Positions 26,183-34,147 of a DNA stretch of 38,203 bases are shown here, in pieces. Within the stretch, counting starts at the first letter, position 1. Every line of letters starts with the position of its first letter. A model generated the notes under the pieces. It searched no databases. It was not told where the DNA came from and worked only from the letters and a program-made list of their open reading frames with translations. The stretch covers positions 1 through 38,203 of the forward strand of contig JAKUTK010000051.1 in NCBI GenBank assembly GCA_022448005.1, in the 5' to 3' direction. Position numbers and translations under genes: made by a program. Source of the DNA: Pseudomonas sp. Lineage in GTDB: Bacteria; Pseudomonadota; Gammaproteobacteria; Pseudomonadales; Pseudomonadaceae.

Positions 26183-26506
26183 CTACCGGTTGTGGGGCTC
26201 GGGTTCTGCGGTGTTGATCAAGTCGATCGGCAACAGCACGGTGTCGATTGTCGCGTCGACCGGTACGGAAAGCAGCGTTATCGGAACGCATACGACTGTC
26301 AGATAACAGAGGATCGTTGCTGCGCCCGAGGGGTTATATGTCTCGCTTGTACCTGTTAAACCTAGAAACGCGCCGTCCTGTTGCAGCCCTGGGTAAATGT
26401 CCCCCGCAGACCTATTGTCGAGACGGCTGAAAAGCGTTCCACAACCCAGAAGTGCGCACGTAATGGCCGTCAGGGCAACGGCCTTAAGATATTTTTTTAA
26501 AAGCAT
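26183..26506 (-). CDS. YceK/YidQ-like lipoprotein
   Basis: A 107-residue lipoprotein. The signal LKAVALTAITCALLGC ends with a lipobox at Cys22. The following CGTLFSRLDN and IYPGLQQDGAFL segments, then a hydrophobic stretch (ILCYLTVVCVPITLLSVPVDATIDTVLLPIDL split by prolines), fit the YceK/YidQ family of small outer-membrane lipoproteins of unknown function. The ATG at 26506 begins 17 nt after the stop of the sigma-54 activator gene and is the first gene of the inserted effector module, ahead of vgrG copy B. It may be a passenger, an additional immunity factor or an envelope helper; the sequence does not decide. Confidence 0.75.
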   Translation of the reverse strand: MLLKKYLKAVALTAITCALLGCGTLFSRLDNRSAGDIYPGLQQDGAFLGLTGTSETYNPSGAATILCYLTVVCVPITLLSVPVDATIDTVLLPIDLINTAEPEPHNR

Positions 26507-26523
26507 TGCTCGTCTCCCTGCCC

Positions 26524-28092
26524 TCAAAGGCTGTTCGCGCTGACGCCAAGCCGTTCCATGCGATAGAGCAGGGTGCGCCGGGGCAAGCCCAGCTCACGGG
26601 CGGCCTGGCTCTGGTTGCCGCCGTTCTTGCGCAGGCAGTCGACCAACAGGTTGCGCTCGACCCGATCGAGCCGCTCGCGCAGGTTCATCGTGCTGTCGAG
26701 TTCATCATCCAGCTTGCGCAGGTTGAAATGCATTGGCAGCAACTCGCCGGACTCGCAGAGCAGCACGGCACGTTCGACCAACCCCTTCAGCTCCCGCACG
26801 TTGCCTGGGAAGCCATAACCGGCGAGCTGTTCCAGTGCGGCATCGGACCAGCGCACGGCATCGCGTTGCAGGAAGCCACAGGCGTTGTCGGCAAAATGCC
26901 GCGCCAGCCGCAGGATGTCCTGGTCACGCTCGCGCAGGGGTGGCAGTTCTATCGGGAAAATGGAGAGCCGGTAGTAAAGATCCTCGCGAAAACGTCCTTC
27001 CTCGACGCGCTTGTGCAGGTCCTGGTGGGTTGCGGCGACGATCCGGACATCGACCTTGTGGGTGCGAGTGCTGCCCAGCGGCCGCACTTCGCCTTCCTGC
27101 AGGACCCGCAACAGCTTGGCCTGCAAGGTCAGGGGCATGTCGCCGATCTCATCGAGAAACAGCGTGCCGCCGTTGGCCGCATCGAACAGACCTTCGTGAT
27201 CGCGCTCGGCGCCGGTAAAAGCGCCTTTGCGATAGCCGAACAGCTCGCTTTCCAGCAGATGCTCCGGCAGTGCGGCGCAGTTCTGGACGATAAATGCCTG
27301 GCTGCGGCGCGCCCCACAATCATGGATGGCCCGTGCAACCAATTCCTTGCCGGTACCCGTCTCGCCGGTGAGCAGCACGCTGACCGGATTGTGTAGCACC
27401 TTGCCAATCAACCCGTACACCGCCCGCATGCGCGGGCTGTCGCCAATCAGGCCATAGCCTCGGGCGCAGGGGCGAGACGCGGGCGCCTCGACTGGAGCGG
27501 GTCTCACCGCGCCGCGAAGCCGTTGCAGCAGCTGCACCTGGCCCATCACGAAGCGCCCGAGGTTGGACAGGCTTTTCGCCATTCCGGAAAACTCGTGATT
27601 TGCTGTATTGGCGGCGACAAGGACCCCAATGGCGTGGTCCTGGGCGTCTTGCAGAGGGAGGCACAGCAGGCTGCGCCAGGGTTTCAGCGAAACCGGCAGG
27701 AATCCAGTCTGGTGCAGGCTGGTGTCGAGCGGCGCAAGGCTGAGCATTCGGTTCTGGCTGAGGCAATATTGAAGTAGCTGCTCGCCGTCATAGTCACTGG
27801 GCAGGCTGGCCGGCTCCTGCTGCTGCAGCGTGCCGTCTAACCATTGAGAGCTCCGCGTCAGACGAGTGTGCGTGGCATCCAGCAAATACAGCTGAGTCAG
27901 CGGACAGCCCGTGAACCGGGCGGCCATCTCCACCAGGCCGTTCAACCAGGTATCGACATCCGCCGCGCCGGTCAGCTGAGCGAAGTGGCCCAGCATCGCG
28001 CTGGCGTCGAAGCTCTGTGAGCTGTCCCAGCTCACAGGCAGAATCTCAAGCGAACTCACAGACCACCGCCCCGTTGCCATCGAGGGTTGCAT
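26524..28092 (-). CDS. sfa: Sigma-54-dependent transcriptional activator of the T6SS (Sfa/VasH-like)
   Basis: A bacterial enhancer-binding protein of up to 522 residues. A GAF-like sensory domain (about 30-190) is followed by the AAA+ domain with Walker A GETGTGKE (243-250), the sigma-54 contact loop GAFTGA (290-295) and Walker [12 protein letters not shown] Fis-type helix-turn-helix ends the protein ([27 protein letters not shown]). It is expected to activate sigma-54 promoters of T6SS genes, commonly hcp-vgrG operons; VasH of V. cholerae does this. The start is uncertain: the ATG at 28092 overlaps clpV by 47 nt, while the ATG at 28080 or the GTG at 28059 would shorten the overlap. The position after clpV matches sfa2 of the H2 cluster. 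Confidence 0.94.
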   Translation of the reverse strand: MQPSMATGRWSVSSLEILPVSWDSSQSFDASAMLGHFAQLTGAADVDTWLNGLVEMAARFTGCPLTQLYLLDATHTRLTRSSQWLDGTLQQQEPASLPSDYDGEQLLQYCLSQNRMLSLAPLDTSLHQTGFLPVSLKPWRSLLCLPLQDAQDHAIGVLVAANTANHEFSGMAKSLSNLGRFVMGQVQLLQRLRGAVRPAPVEAPASRPCARGYGLIGDSPRMRAVYGLIGKVLHNPVSVLLTGETGTGKELVARAIHDCGARRSQAFIVQNCAALPEHLLESELFGYRKGAFTGAERDHEGLFDAANGGTLFLDEIGDMPLTLQAKLLRVLQEGEVRPLGSTRTHKVDVRIVAATHQDLHKRVEEGRFREDLYYRLSIFPIELPPLRERDQDILRLARHFADNACGFLQRDAVRWSDAALEQLAGYGFPGNVRELKGLVERAVLLCESGELLPMHFNLRKLDDELDSTMNLRERLDRVERNLLVDCLRKNGGNQSQAARELGLPRRTLLYRMERLGVSANSL

Positions 28093-30649
28093 GCACGCGC
28101 TGCAACGTTTCGCCGCCAGCCATGGCGTCGAGCAGCCGGTCGACTACCAGCGGTTGCAGGTGCTGGTCGATGAGATGGTCGATCAGCCGCGCGCCGCTTT
28201 CGCTATGTGTGCAGCGCTCGGCCAGATGCGCCAGCAACGCCGGGCAGTGGGTGAACTGCAGCTGACGTCGCGCGAGGCGCTCGCCGAAGCGGGTGAGCTT
28301 GAGCCCCACCAGCTCATTCAGTACCTCACCTTCGATTGGGTAATAGGGCACCACGCGCATCCGGCCGAGCAGCGCCGGCTTGAAATGCTGCGTCAGCTGT
28401 GGGCGAATGGCCTGCTCCAGATCCTCTGCTGCGGGGCGCTGCCCGCCGGCGCAGAGGCTGGCGATGCGGTCGCTGGCGAGGTTGCTGGTCATCAGGATCA
28501 GGGTGTTGCGGAAGTTGATTTCGCGCCCTTCGCCGTCGTTGGCCACACCCTTGTCGAAGATCTGATAGAACACATTCATTACGTCCGGATCAGCCTTCTC
28601 GACTTCGTCGAGCAGCACCACCGAATAGGGTTTCTGCCGGACGGCCTCGGTGAGCATGCCGCCCTCACCGTAGCCCACATAGCCTGGCGGCGCGCCGATC
28701 AGTCGAGAAACACTGTGCTTTTCCTGAAACTCGGACATGTTGATGGTGGTGAGAAAGCGCTCACCACCATAGAGCAGGTCGGCCAGCGCAAGGGCGGTCT
28801 CGGTCTTACCGACCCCGCTGGGGCCGACCAGTAGGAACACGCCCACCGGCGCGTCGGCGCGGTTGAGGCCGGCGGCGGTCGCGCGCATCGAGCGGTTCAG
28901 TGCCTCGACGGCTTGCTCCTGACCACGCACCCGCTGGCGCAGGTCGTCGGCAAAAGTCAGCACCTTACTGTTGTGCTCGCGTGCCAGTTGCGAAAGCGGC
29001 ACGCCGGTCCAGTGACTGATCACTTCGGCCACGAGGCGTGGGCAAACTTCGAAGCTGACCAGGCGCTCGTGGATCTGGGCGCTGGCCAGCTCGACTTGCA
29101 CGTCCCGCAGCTCGGCTTCCAGCGTTTCGATACCCTGCGGCGGTTGCGCGCAGACTTCGTCTACAGTTACTTGGCGAGCTGTCGCGCAAGCCTTTCGCAG
29201 TTCCAGCAGCCGTTCGGCGAGTTCGCACTGGACGGACCAGCGGGTTTCTACTTGTTCGAGTTCGGCACGTGCTTCGCTTAGTCGGACGTCCAAAGCGTCG
29301 AGCGCTTCGTGGTCTACGTTCAATCCGGCATCGAGGTCCCGACGTACCGCTTCGCGTTGGCGTTCACCTTCTGTAATTTCCCCGCGCAGGCGCTCCAGTG
29401 CTTCCGGTGCAGCGGCAAGGCTGATGCGCACACGTGCGCAGGCGGTGTCCAGCACGTCGACGGCTTTGTCCGGCAACTGTCGACCGGCCAGGTAGCGGGC
29501 CGATAGTTCGGCGGCGGCGACCACTGCGTCGTCACGCAGATAGATGCCGTGACTCTTTTCATAGACCGGCGCCAGGCCACGCAAGATGGTGACCGCTTCG
29601 TCTACGGTGGGCTCGTGCAACTGCACGGGTTGAAAGCGACGTGCGAGGGCCGGGTCTTTCTCGAAATACTTCTTGTACTCGCTCCAGGTGGTGGCGGCGA
29701 TGGTGCGCAATTCGCCCCGGGCCAGTGCGGGTTTGAGCAGGTTGGCCGCATCGCCGCTGCCCGCCTGGCCACCGGCGCCGATCAATGTGTGGGCTTCGTC
29801 GATGAACAAGATGATCGGTTTGGGCGAACCTTTGACTTCATCGATCACGCCCTGCAGGCGGCGCTCGAATTCTCCTTTGACACTGGCGCCGGCCTGCAGC
29901 AGGCCCAGGTCCAGGGCCATGAGTTCGACGCCCTTGAGCGCGTCCGGGACTTCGCCGGCCGCAATGCGTAGCGCCAGGCCTTCGACGATGGCGGTCTTGC
30001 CGACACCAGCCTCGCCGACAACGATCGGGTTACTTTTGCGACGGCGGGCGAGAATGTCGATCATCTGGCGGATGGCGCCATCGCGACACAGGACGGGGTC
30101 GAGCTTGCCGTCACGGGCCTGCTGGGTGAAGTTATGGGTGAAGCGCGAGAGGTTCGATTCGCCGCTGGCAGTGGGGGTACCTGCGGGTTGCTGCATCGGC
30201 TGTTGAGCCAAGGCGAACTCGCGCAGCCGGTCGGCGTTGAGCCTGGCCAGCAACGGCTGATAGTGACTGCCGGCGTAACGCATCGGGTTGCGCAACAGCG
30301 CCAGGATCAGCGCGGCCTGGTCGATCTGGCTTTGGCCGAGCTCGAGGTTGCCGACCAGCAGCGCATCCTGCAGCCACTGCACCAGCTCGGCGGAAAACAC
30401 CGGGTTGCGCGACTCGCTGTGCTCGCCACGTGGTTGCAGCGCCTGGGCCAGCGTGCCGGGTTCGACATCGGCGTCCAGCAGGGCGCGGTTCAGTAAGCCT
30501 TCGGGGCGCTCCAGCAAGCCCAGCAGCAGGTCCTCGACGAGTATCTTGTTGCCGCCACGGACCACGCAGCGCTCCGCCGCGGTTTCCAGATCATGCTTGG
30601 TCTGCGCATCCAGAGCCTGGACCAGTTGTTGGAGGTCTACGTTAATCAT
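28046..30649 (-). CDS. clpV: T6SS sheath-recycling AAA+ ATPase ClpV (TssH)
   Basis: A 867-residue hexameric ATPase that disassembles contracted TssB/TssC sheaths. The N-terminal Clp domain (about 1-150) is followed by the first AAA+ module with Walker A GEAGVGKTA (212-220) and Walker B ILFIDEAHTLIGAGG. A coiled-coil middle domain is present, then the second module with GPSGVGKTE and VVLLDEVEKADPDVMN, and the D2 small domain. The start at 30649 (MINVDLQQLVQAL) is the family-like N-terminus and has AAGGA at good spacing; two further ATG codons just upstream would be too close to it. The gene begins 11 nt after tssG and overlaps the activator gene at its 3' end. Confidence 0.97.
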   Translation of the reverse strand: MINVDLQQLVQALDAQTKHDLETAAERCVVRGGNKILVEDLLLGLLERPEGLLNRALLDADVEPGTLAQALQPRGEHSESRNPVFSAELVQWLQDALLVGNLELGQSQIDQAALILALLRNPMRYAGSHYQPLLARLNADRLREFALAQQPMQQPAGTPTASGESNLSRFTHNFTQQARDGKLDPVLCRDGAIRQMIDILARRRKSNPIVVGEAGVGKTAIVEGLALRIAAGEVPDALKGVELMALDLGLLQAGASVKGEFERRLQGVIDEVKGSPKPIILFIDEAHTLIGAGGQAGSGDAANLLKPALARGELRTIAATTWSEYKKYFEKDPALARRFQPVQLHEPTVDEAVTILRGLAPVYEKSHGIYLRDDAVVAAAELSARYLAGRQLPDKAVDVLDTACARVRISLAAAPEALERLRGEITEGERQREAVRRDLDAGLNVDHEALDALDVRLSEARAELEQVETRWSVQCELAERLLELRKACATARQVTVDEVCAQPPQGIETLEAELRDVQVELASAQIHERLVSFEVCPRLVAEVISHWTGVPLSQLAREHNSKVLTFADDLRQRVRGQEQAVEALNRSMRATAAGLNRADAPVGVFLLVGPSGVGKTETALALADLLYGGERFLTTINMSEFQEKHSVSRLIGAPPGYVGYGEGGMLTEAVRQKPYSVVLLDEVEKADPDVMNVFYQIFDKGVANDGEGREINFRNTLILMTSNLASDRIASLCAGGQRPAAEDLEQAIRPQLTQHFKPALLGRMRVVPYYPIEGEVLNELVGLKLTRFGERLARRQLQFTHCPALLAHLAERCTHSESGARLIDHLIDQHLQPLVVDRLLDAMAGGETLQRVHATLDGNGAVVCEFA

Positions 30650-30660
30650 CTTCATCTTCC

Positions 30661-31668
30661 TTAATGAATCTGGCCGCAAAGGGTGACAATGCCGTCGGCG
30701 CGCTCGCTACCGAGCCAGCTGGTCCAGCCGAGGCGGCAGGTGTTTTTGGCGCCAATCCGCAGGTCGCGAATATCGTCCTGGCGCAATTGCAGGCGGATGT
30801 CATAGTCCAGTGGATCGCGAAGGGTGAAGCGCACCAGTGCACAGAGCGGTTGATAGCCGGTGCCGACCGGCAGAAATTCGTGAAAGCGATCCCAACTGAG
30901 TTGTCGGATGTGGATACGGAACTTGCCGCCGCGATCACGTACCCGCTCGCCCAGCACTAGGCTCTCGCCGAGCTGGCTGTTGGCTCGGCCGAGGCGGTTC
31001 TGCTGCTCGGCGAGAATCTCGACCTGGCGTTCGAGGCACTGCTCGATGCGTAGGTCCGCGTGCTTGAAGTAGTAGCGCAGCACCGATTCGATCAGTGCTG
31101 CCGAATGTGCGCGTAGGCTGAGTAGGCCCAGATACGGCAGAAGGCGCTTCCAGTTCAGCTCCGAGGCGGCACGGATCTGCTCACCGCCCAGCCCGATGAG
31201 GGCGAACAGCTGCTCGGAGAGCGGGTCGCGCGCGCCGCTGGTGAAGCGCGCGCGGTAACGGTACTTCTGCCAGATCGGTAGCATCAGGCGCTGCAGATGA
31301 TTGTTGAACAAGTCCAGAAATTCGCGCGTCGGGTTGCCTTCGGCGCTATCGCCGAGAGCCTGCTCACCATAGAAGGCAGGCAGTGGCGAGCCGGCCCCGA
31401 AGAGGCTGACCAGGTTGATCCGCAGTTGCGCCCGCAGTTGCCCATGCTCTTCGAAGAAGTGCACGCGATCGACGTCGCTGCCGGGGAAACCCAAGCTCGG
31501 GTTGGCCTGGAACTCGAGGTGCTCGTAGAGCGCCTCTTCGTCCAGGTCCGGATGGGCGGCTTTCAGACGGTCCATCACCAGGAGCACACCCTGGAACAGG
31601 CTGTACTCGCGGATGCCCCGGCTGATCCGGTTTAGAGCAGGGGCTGCTGCCCCATACGTGGCGTCCAT
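30661..31668 (-). CDS. tssG: T6SS baseplate protein TssG
   Basis: A 335-residue wedge protein that forms the TssF2-TssG baseplate unit. The N-terminal part has the typical FQGVLLVMDRL and FQANPSLGFPGSDV segments, then a FEEHGQLRAQLRINLVSLFGAGSPLPAFY stretch (written here in parts of the same motif region) and EFLDLFNNHLQRL. The ATG at 31668 has GGGAGAGGTG upstream and overlaps the end of tssF by 37 nt. Length and order (E-F-G-H) are normal. Confidence 0.95.
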   Translation of the reverse strand: MDATYGAAAPALNRISRGIREYSLFQGVLLVMDRLKAAHPDLDEEALYEHLEFQANPSLGFPGSDVDRVHFFEEHGQLRAQLRINLVSLFGAGSPLPAFYGEQALGDSAEGNPTREFLDLFNNHLQRLMLPIWQKYRYRARFTSGARDPLSEQLFALIGLGGEQIRAASELNWKRLLPYLGLLSLRAHSAALIESVLRYYFKHADLRIEQCLERQVEILAEQQNRLGRANSQLGESLVLGERVRDRGGKFRIHIRQLSWDRFHEFLPVGTGYQPLCALVRFTLRDPLDYDIRLQLRQDDIRDLRIGAKNTCRLGWTSWLGSERADGIVTLCGQIH

Positions 31669-33422
31669 TGGTACACCTCTCCCTGTGTGCTCTTGACCCG
31701 CAGCTCGTGATACGAGTTGAGGCTTGCGTACAGCGCAAAGAATTCATTGAGTATCGAAGCAAAGAGGAACAGGTCTCCCTCGCCCAGATAACCCTCCGGG
31801 TCCATCACCAGTTCGGTGCGCACGCCGCGCACCGGCAGGCCGCGGTGCAGCCGGTCGACATGTTGATGGCCGATCTGCTTGAGCCCGCCGAGCAGGCGCT
31901 TGCTCACTTTCTCGGCATGCTGGTCGTAGTAACGGGGCAGGTCATAGGTCTCGAGAATGACCTTGAGCGCCTCGACATTGGCCAGCGACAGGTAGTTGAG
32001 CGACATGTTGCTGATCAGCTTCCAGAGGAAGTCGCGGTGCAGCGGTGGCGCGTAGCTCGGGGTCACTGCACTGATGTTGCGGAAGGTCAGGAACTCCGGT
32101 GTGTCCTCGCTGGGCAGGCAGATATCGCCTAGGCGCAGCTGGCGCGGCAGGTTCTGGTTGGTGCAGGTCAGCTCGATGGACAGTGTCTCGTGTTGGTCGA
32201 GGTTGCGCAGGCCGAAGCTCAGGTAGGTTTCCAGCCCGTCGCCCAGCATCGAGGGCTGCTGACGCACGCTGTAGTGCGGGCGCGCCACCGGTACGTCGAA
32301 ACTGGGGTCATGCTCGAAGGATTCGAACGGCACGTATTCTTCGTAGCCCATGCCGCCCGGCTTCCAGCCGGTAACACGGTCGACCGAAAAGACACCGCAG
32401 TGGGCGCTGTCGAGTTCGGATGGCATCAGCAGATACTGGTCCTGCTTGCCGTCCAGGCGAATCGGGATGGCGTCATGTTCGAACAGGTTGACCACCGGGG
32501 TGCAGTACAGACGCACGTTATCCAGCGTCGGGCGGATGCGCTGCACGCCAGCCTTGTGAATGTCGAAGCGCAGCTCGAAGCCACGCGCCTGTTCCTGCAC
32601 CTCCTGCGGCAGACGCTTGATGGCATCGAGGCCAAGCAAGTCGACGAACAGAAATTTCTCCTGGAAGGCAAAGTACTCCTGCAGGTAGCGGTAACCGCGG
32701 AAGGTGTTGAGCGGGTAGGGGATCAATGCCTGATCTTCGGCAAATCCCACCGGCTGAAGCTTTGACGGATCGATATGGAGTGCGGGTAGCGCAACGCCGA
32801 AGCCGTCACTGAATGGTTTGCCGTTGGCATCCAGGGCAATCAGCTGCACGTCAGCGACGTTGCGCAGCAAGCTCAGATAAAGCATCTGGCTGATGTAACG
32901 CTCGCCAGCGAGATGAAGGCGCAGCTGCTTGAGATTCAATTCACCCAGATGCCCATCGGCCGTCATCTGCAAACGCAGGCTCAGCAGCGCGCCACCGCCT
33001 TTAACCGAATAGTCCAGCGCGTCTAGCGCCAATGGCAGCACCTCGGTGGCGTAGGCGGTACGAAAGCGGCAGGTCAAACCCTGGATTGGCTTGGATTCGA
33101 CCGGCGTATTGCGCGGCACCATCAACGCAGGGCCTGGTCGATTGACCGGATCGAACTGCAACATGCTGAACGCCGGCAGCGGGCGCATGTAGTTCGGCCA
33201 CAGCAGGTGCATCAGCGAGTGGGTCAGCTCCGGCAGCTCGTCATCAAGCTTCTGACGCAAACGCCCGGTGAGAAAGGCGAAGCCTTCAAGCAGCCGCTCG
33301 ACATCCGGGTCGCGCCCGGCCTGACCGAGAAACGGCGCCAGCGCCGGGCTACGCTCGGAGAAGCGTTTGCCCAGTTGGCGCAGAGCGGTGAGTTCGCTCT
33401 GGTAGTAGTGGTTGAAGGACAT
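31632..33422 (-). CDS. tssF: T6SS baseplate protein TssF
   Basis: A 596-residue baseplate wedge protein. The N-terminus MSFNHYYQSELTALRQLG and the following AFLTGRLRQKLDDELPELTHSL segment are hallmarks of TssF; the LLWPNYMRPLPAFSMLQF motif follows. I chose the ATG at 33422 by homology of the N-terminus. A TTG at 33461 would add 13 residues that overlap PAAR. The chosen start has no near ribosome binding site; instead it overlaps, as TGATG, the stop of an 8-codon frame that begins after a good GGAGG. Coupled re-initiation is thus plausible. Confidence 0.95.
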   Translation of the reverse strand: MSFNHYYQSELTALRQLGKRFSERSPALAPFLGQAGRDPDVERLLEGFAFLTGRLRQKLDDELPELTHSLMHLLWPNYMRPLPAFSMLQFDPVNRPGPALMVPRNTPVESKPIQGLTCRFRTAYATEVLPLALDALDYSVKGGGALLSLRLQMTADGHLGELNLKQLRLHLAGERYISQMLYLSLLRNVADVQLIALDANGKPFSDGFGVALPALHIDPSKLQPVGFAEDQALIPYPLNTFRGYRYLQEYFAFQEKFLFVDLLGLDAIKRLPQEVQEQARGFELRFDIHKAGVQRIRPTLDNVRLYCTPVVNLFEHDAIPIRLDGKQDQYLLMPSELDSAHCGVFSVDRVTGWKPGGMGYEEYVPFESFEHDPSFDVPVARPHYSVRQQPSMLGDGLETYLSFGLRNLDQHETLSIELTCTNQNLPRQLRLGDICLPSEDTPEFLTFRNISAVTPSYAPPLHRDFLWKLISNMSLNYLSLANVEALKVILETYDLPRYYDQHAEKVSKRLLGGLKQIGHQHVDRLHRGLPVRGVRTELVMDPEGYLGEGDLFLFASILNEFFALYASLNSYHELRVKSTQGEVYQWTPRMGQQPLL

Positions 33423-33448
33423 CAGCCGGCCATCCCTGTAAGGCGCAT
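33422..33448 (-). CDS. Eight-codon coupling frame before tssF (candidate)
   Basis: An out-of-frame ATG at 33448, six nucleotides after GGAGG, opens a frame encoding MRLTGMAG and ends in TGA whose last base is the first base of the tssF ATG. The ribosome binding site itself spans the PAAR stop codon. It may carry ribosomes from PAAR to tssF. Such tiny frames arise by chance, so only the arrangement is evidence. Confidence 0.3.
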   Translation of the reverse strand: MRLTGMAG

Positions 33449-33450
33449 GG

Positions 33451-33726
33451 TCAACCTCCAATCACAATGGTGCCGGACCCGGCGATCACCGGATTACCGT
33501 GATCACCCATGGTGCCCACCGTAATGGCCGGTTTGCCGTTGATCAGCACCGTTGGGATGACCGCACTGGCCAACGCGCTGCCACAGGAGGTGGGATCACC
33601 CATGCGTGCCGCGGGCATGCCGTCGAACAGTACGTCAGGAGAGCCGGCCGCGATCGGGTTGGTGTCGTGGCCCATCTTCGGGCAATTGGTGGGGTCGCCC
33701 AGTCGGGCTGCGGGTTTACCGGACAT
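33451..33726 (-). CDS. PAAR-domain spike-tip protein
   Basis: A 91-residue stand-alone PAAR protein that sharpens the VgrG tip. It shows the two characteristic repeats: PAARLGDPTNC with a following H, and PAARMGDPTSCG. It ends GDHGNPVIAGSGTIVIGG, with the Cys and His residues that bind the tip metal. No toxin extension is present. The ATG at 33726 has AAGGAGA upstream; the frame extends to 33765 but that would overlap tssE. It is encoded between tssE and tssF inside the structural operon, suggesting a general tip for this apparatus that both VgrGs could use. Confidence 0.93.
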   Translation of the reverse strand: MSGKPAARLGDPTNCPKMGHDTNPIAAGSPDVLFDGMPAARMGDPTSCGSALASAVIPTVLINGKPAITVGTMGDHGNPVIAGSGTIVIGG

Positions 33727-33736
33727 CGGGCTCTCC

Positions 33737-34141
33737 TTAGTGGACCTTGACTTGTCCGCTGCCATCCAGGCTCGCGGAAAAACTCACATGACGCTTGAAG
33801 CCGTCGACTTCCAGCAGGCCTTCGATGGCGAACGACAGGCTCAGTGGATCGTGGTCTCGGGGCAGGGATATCACCCGGACCTGGCTCAAGCGGGGCTCGT
33901 ACGCTTCGATGAAGCGTTCGATGGCGATACGCGCCTGTTGCAGCGAGTCATGTAGCGACAGGCGCATATCATTCAAATCGGGCAACCCGTAGTCGGGCAA
34001 CGTTTGCACGCTACCCGCTCGGGTGCTGAGCATTTTGGCCAGATGGACAGCCACCGAAGCCATCGCCGAGACTTCGCGGCTCCAGCTGGCACGCTTGTCG
34101 GCTTCACCGCCGAGGCGTTCGAAAAGGCTGCCGTAGGCCAT
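33737..34141 (-). CDS. tssE: T6SS baseplate protein TssE (gp25-like)
   Basis: A 134-residue protein of the phage T4 gp25 family, which starts sheath polymerisation at the baseplate. Visible family elements are the N-terminal SLFERL, a helical segment leading to LPDYGLPDLNDM and the IERFIEAYEPRLSQVRV core with the conserved EPR. The ATG at 34141 has AAGGAG upstream in the 6-nt gap after tssC. Its stop lies 10 nt before the PAAR start. Confidence 0.95.
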   Translation of the reverse strand: MAYGSLFERLGGEADKRASWSREVSAMASVAVHLAKMLSTRAGSVQTLPDYGLPDLNDMRLSLHDSLQQARIAIERFIEAYEPRLSQVRVISLPRDHDPLSLSFAIEGLLEVDGFKRHVSFSASLDGSGQVKVH

Positions 34142-34147
34142 GGATGC

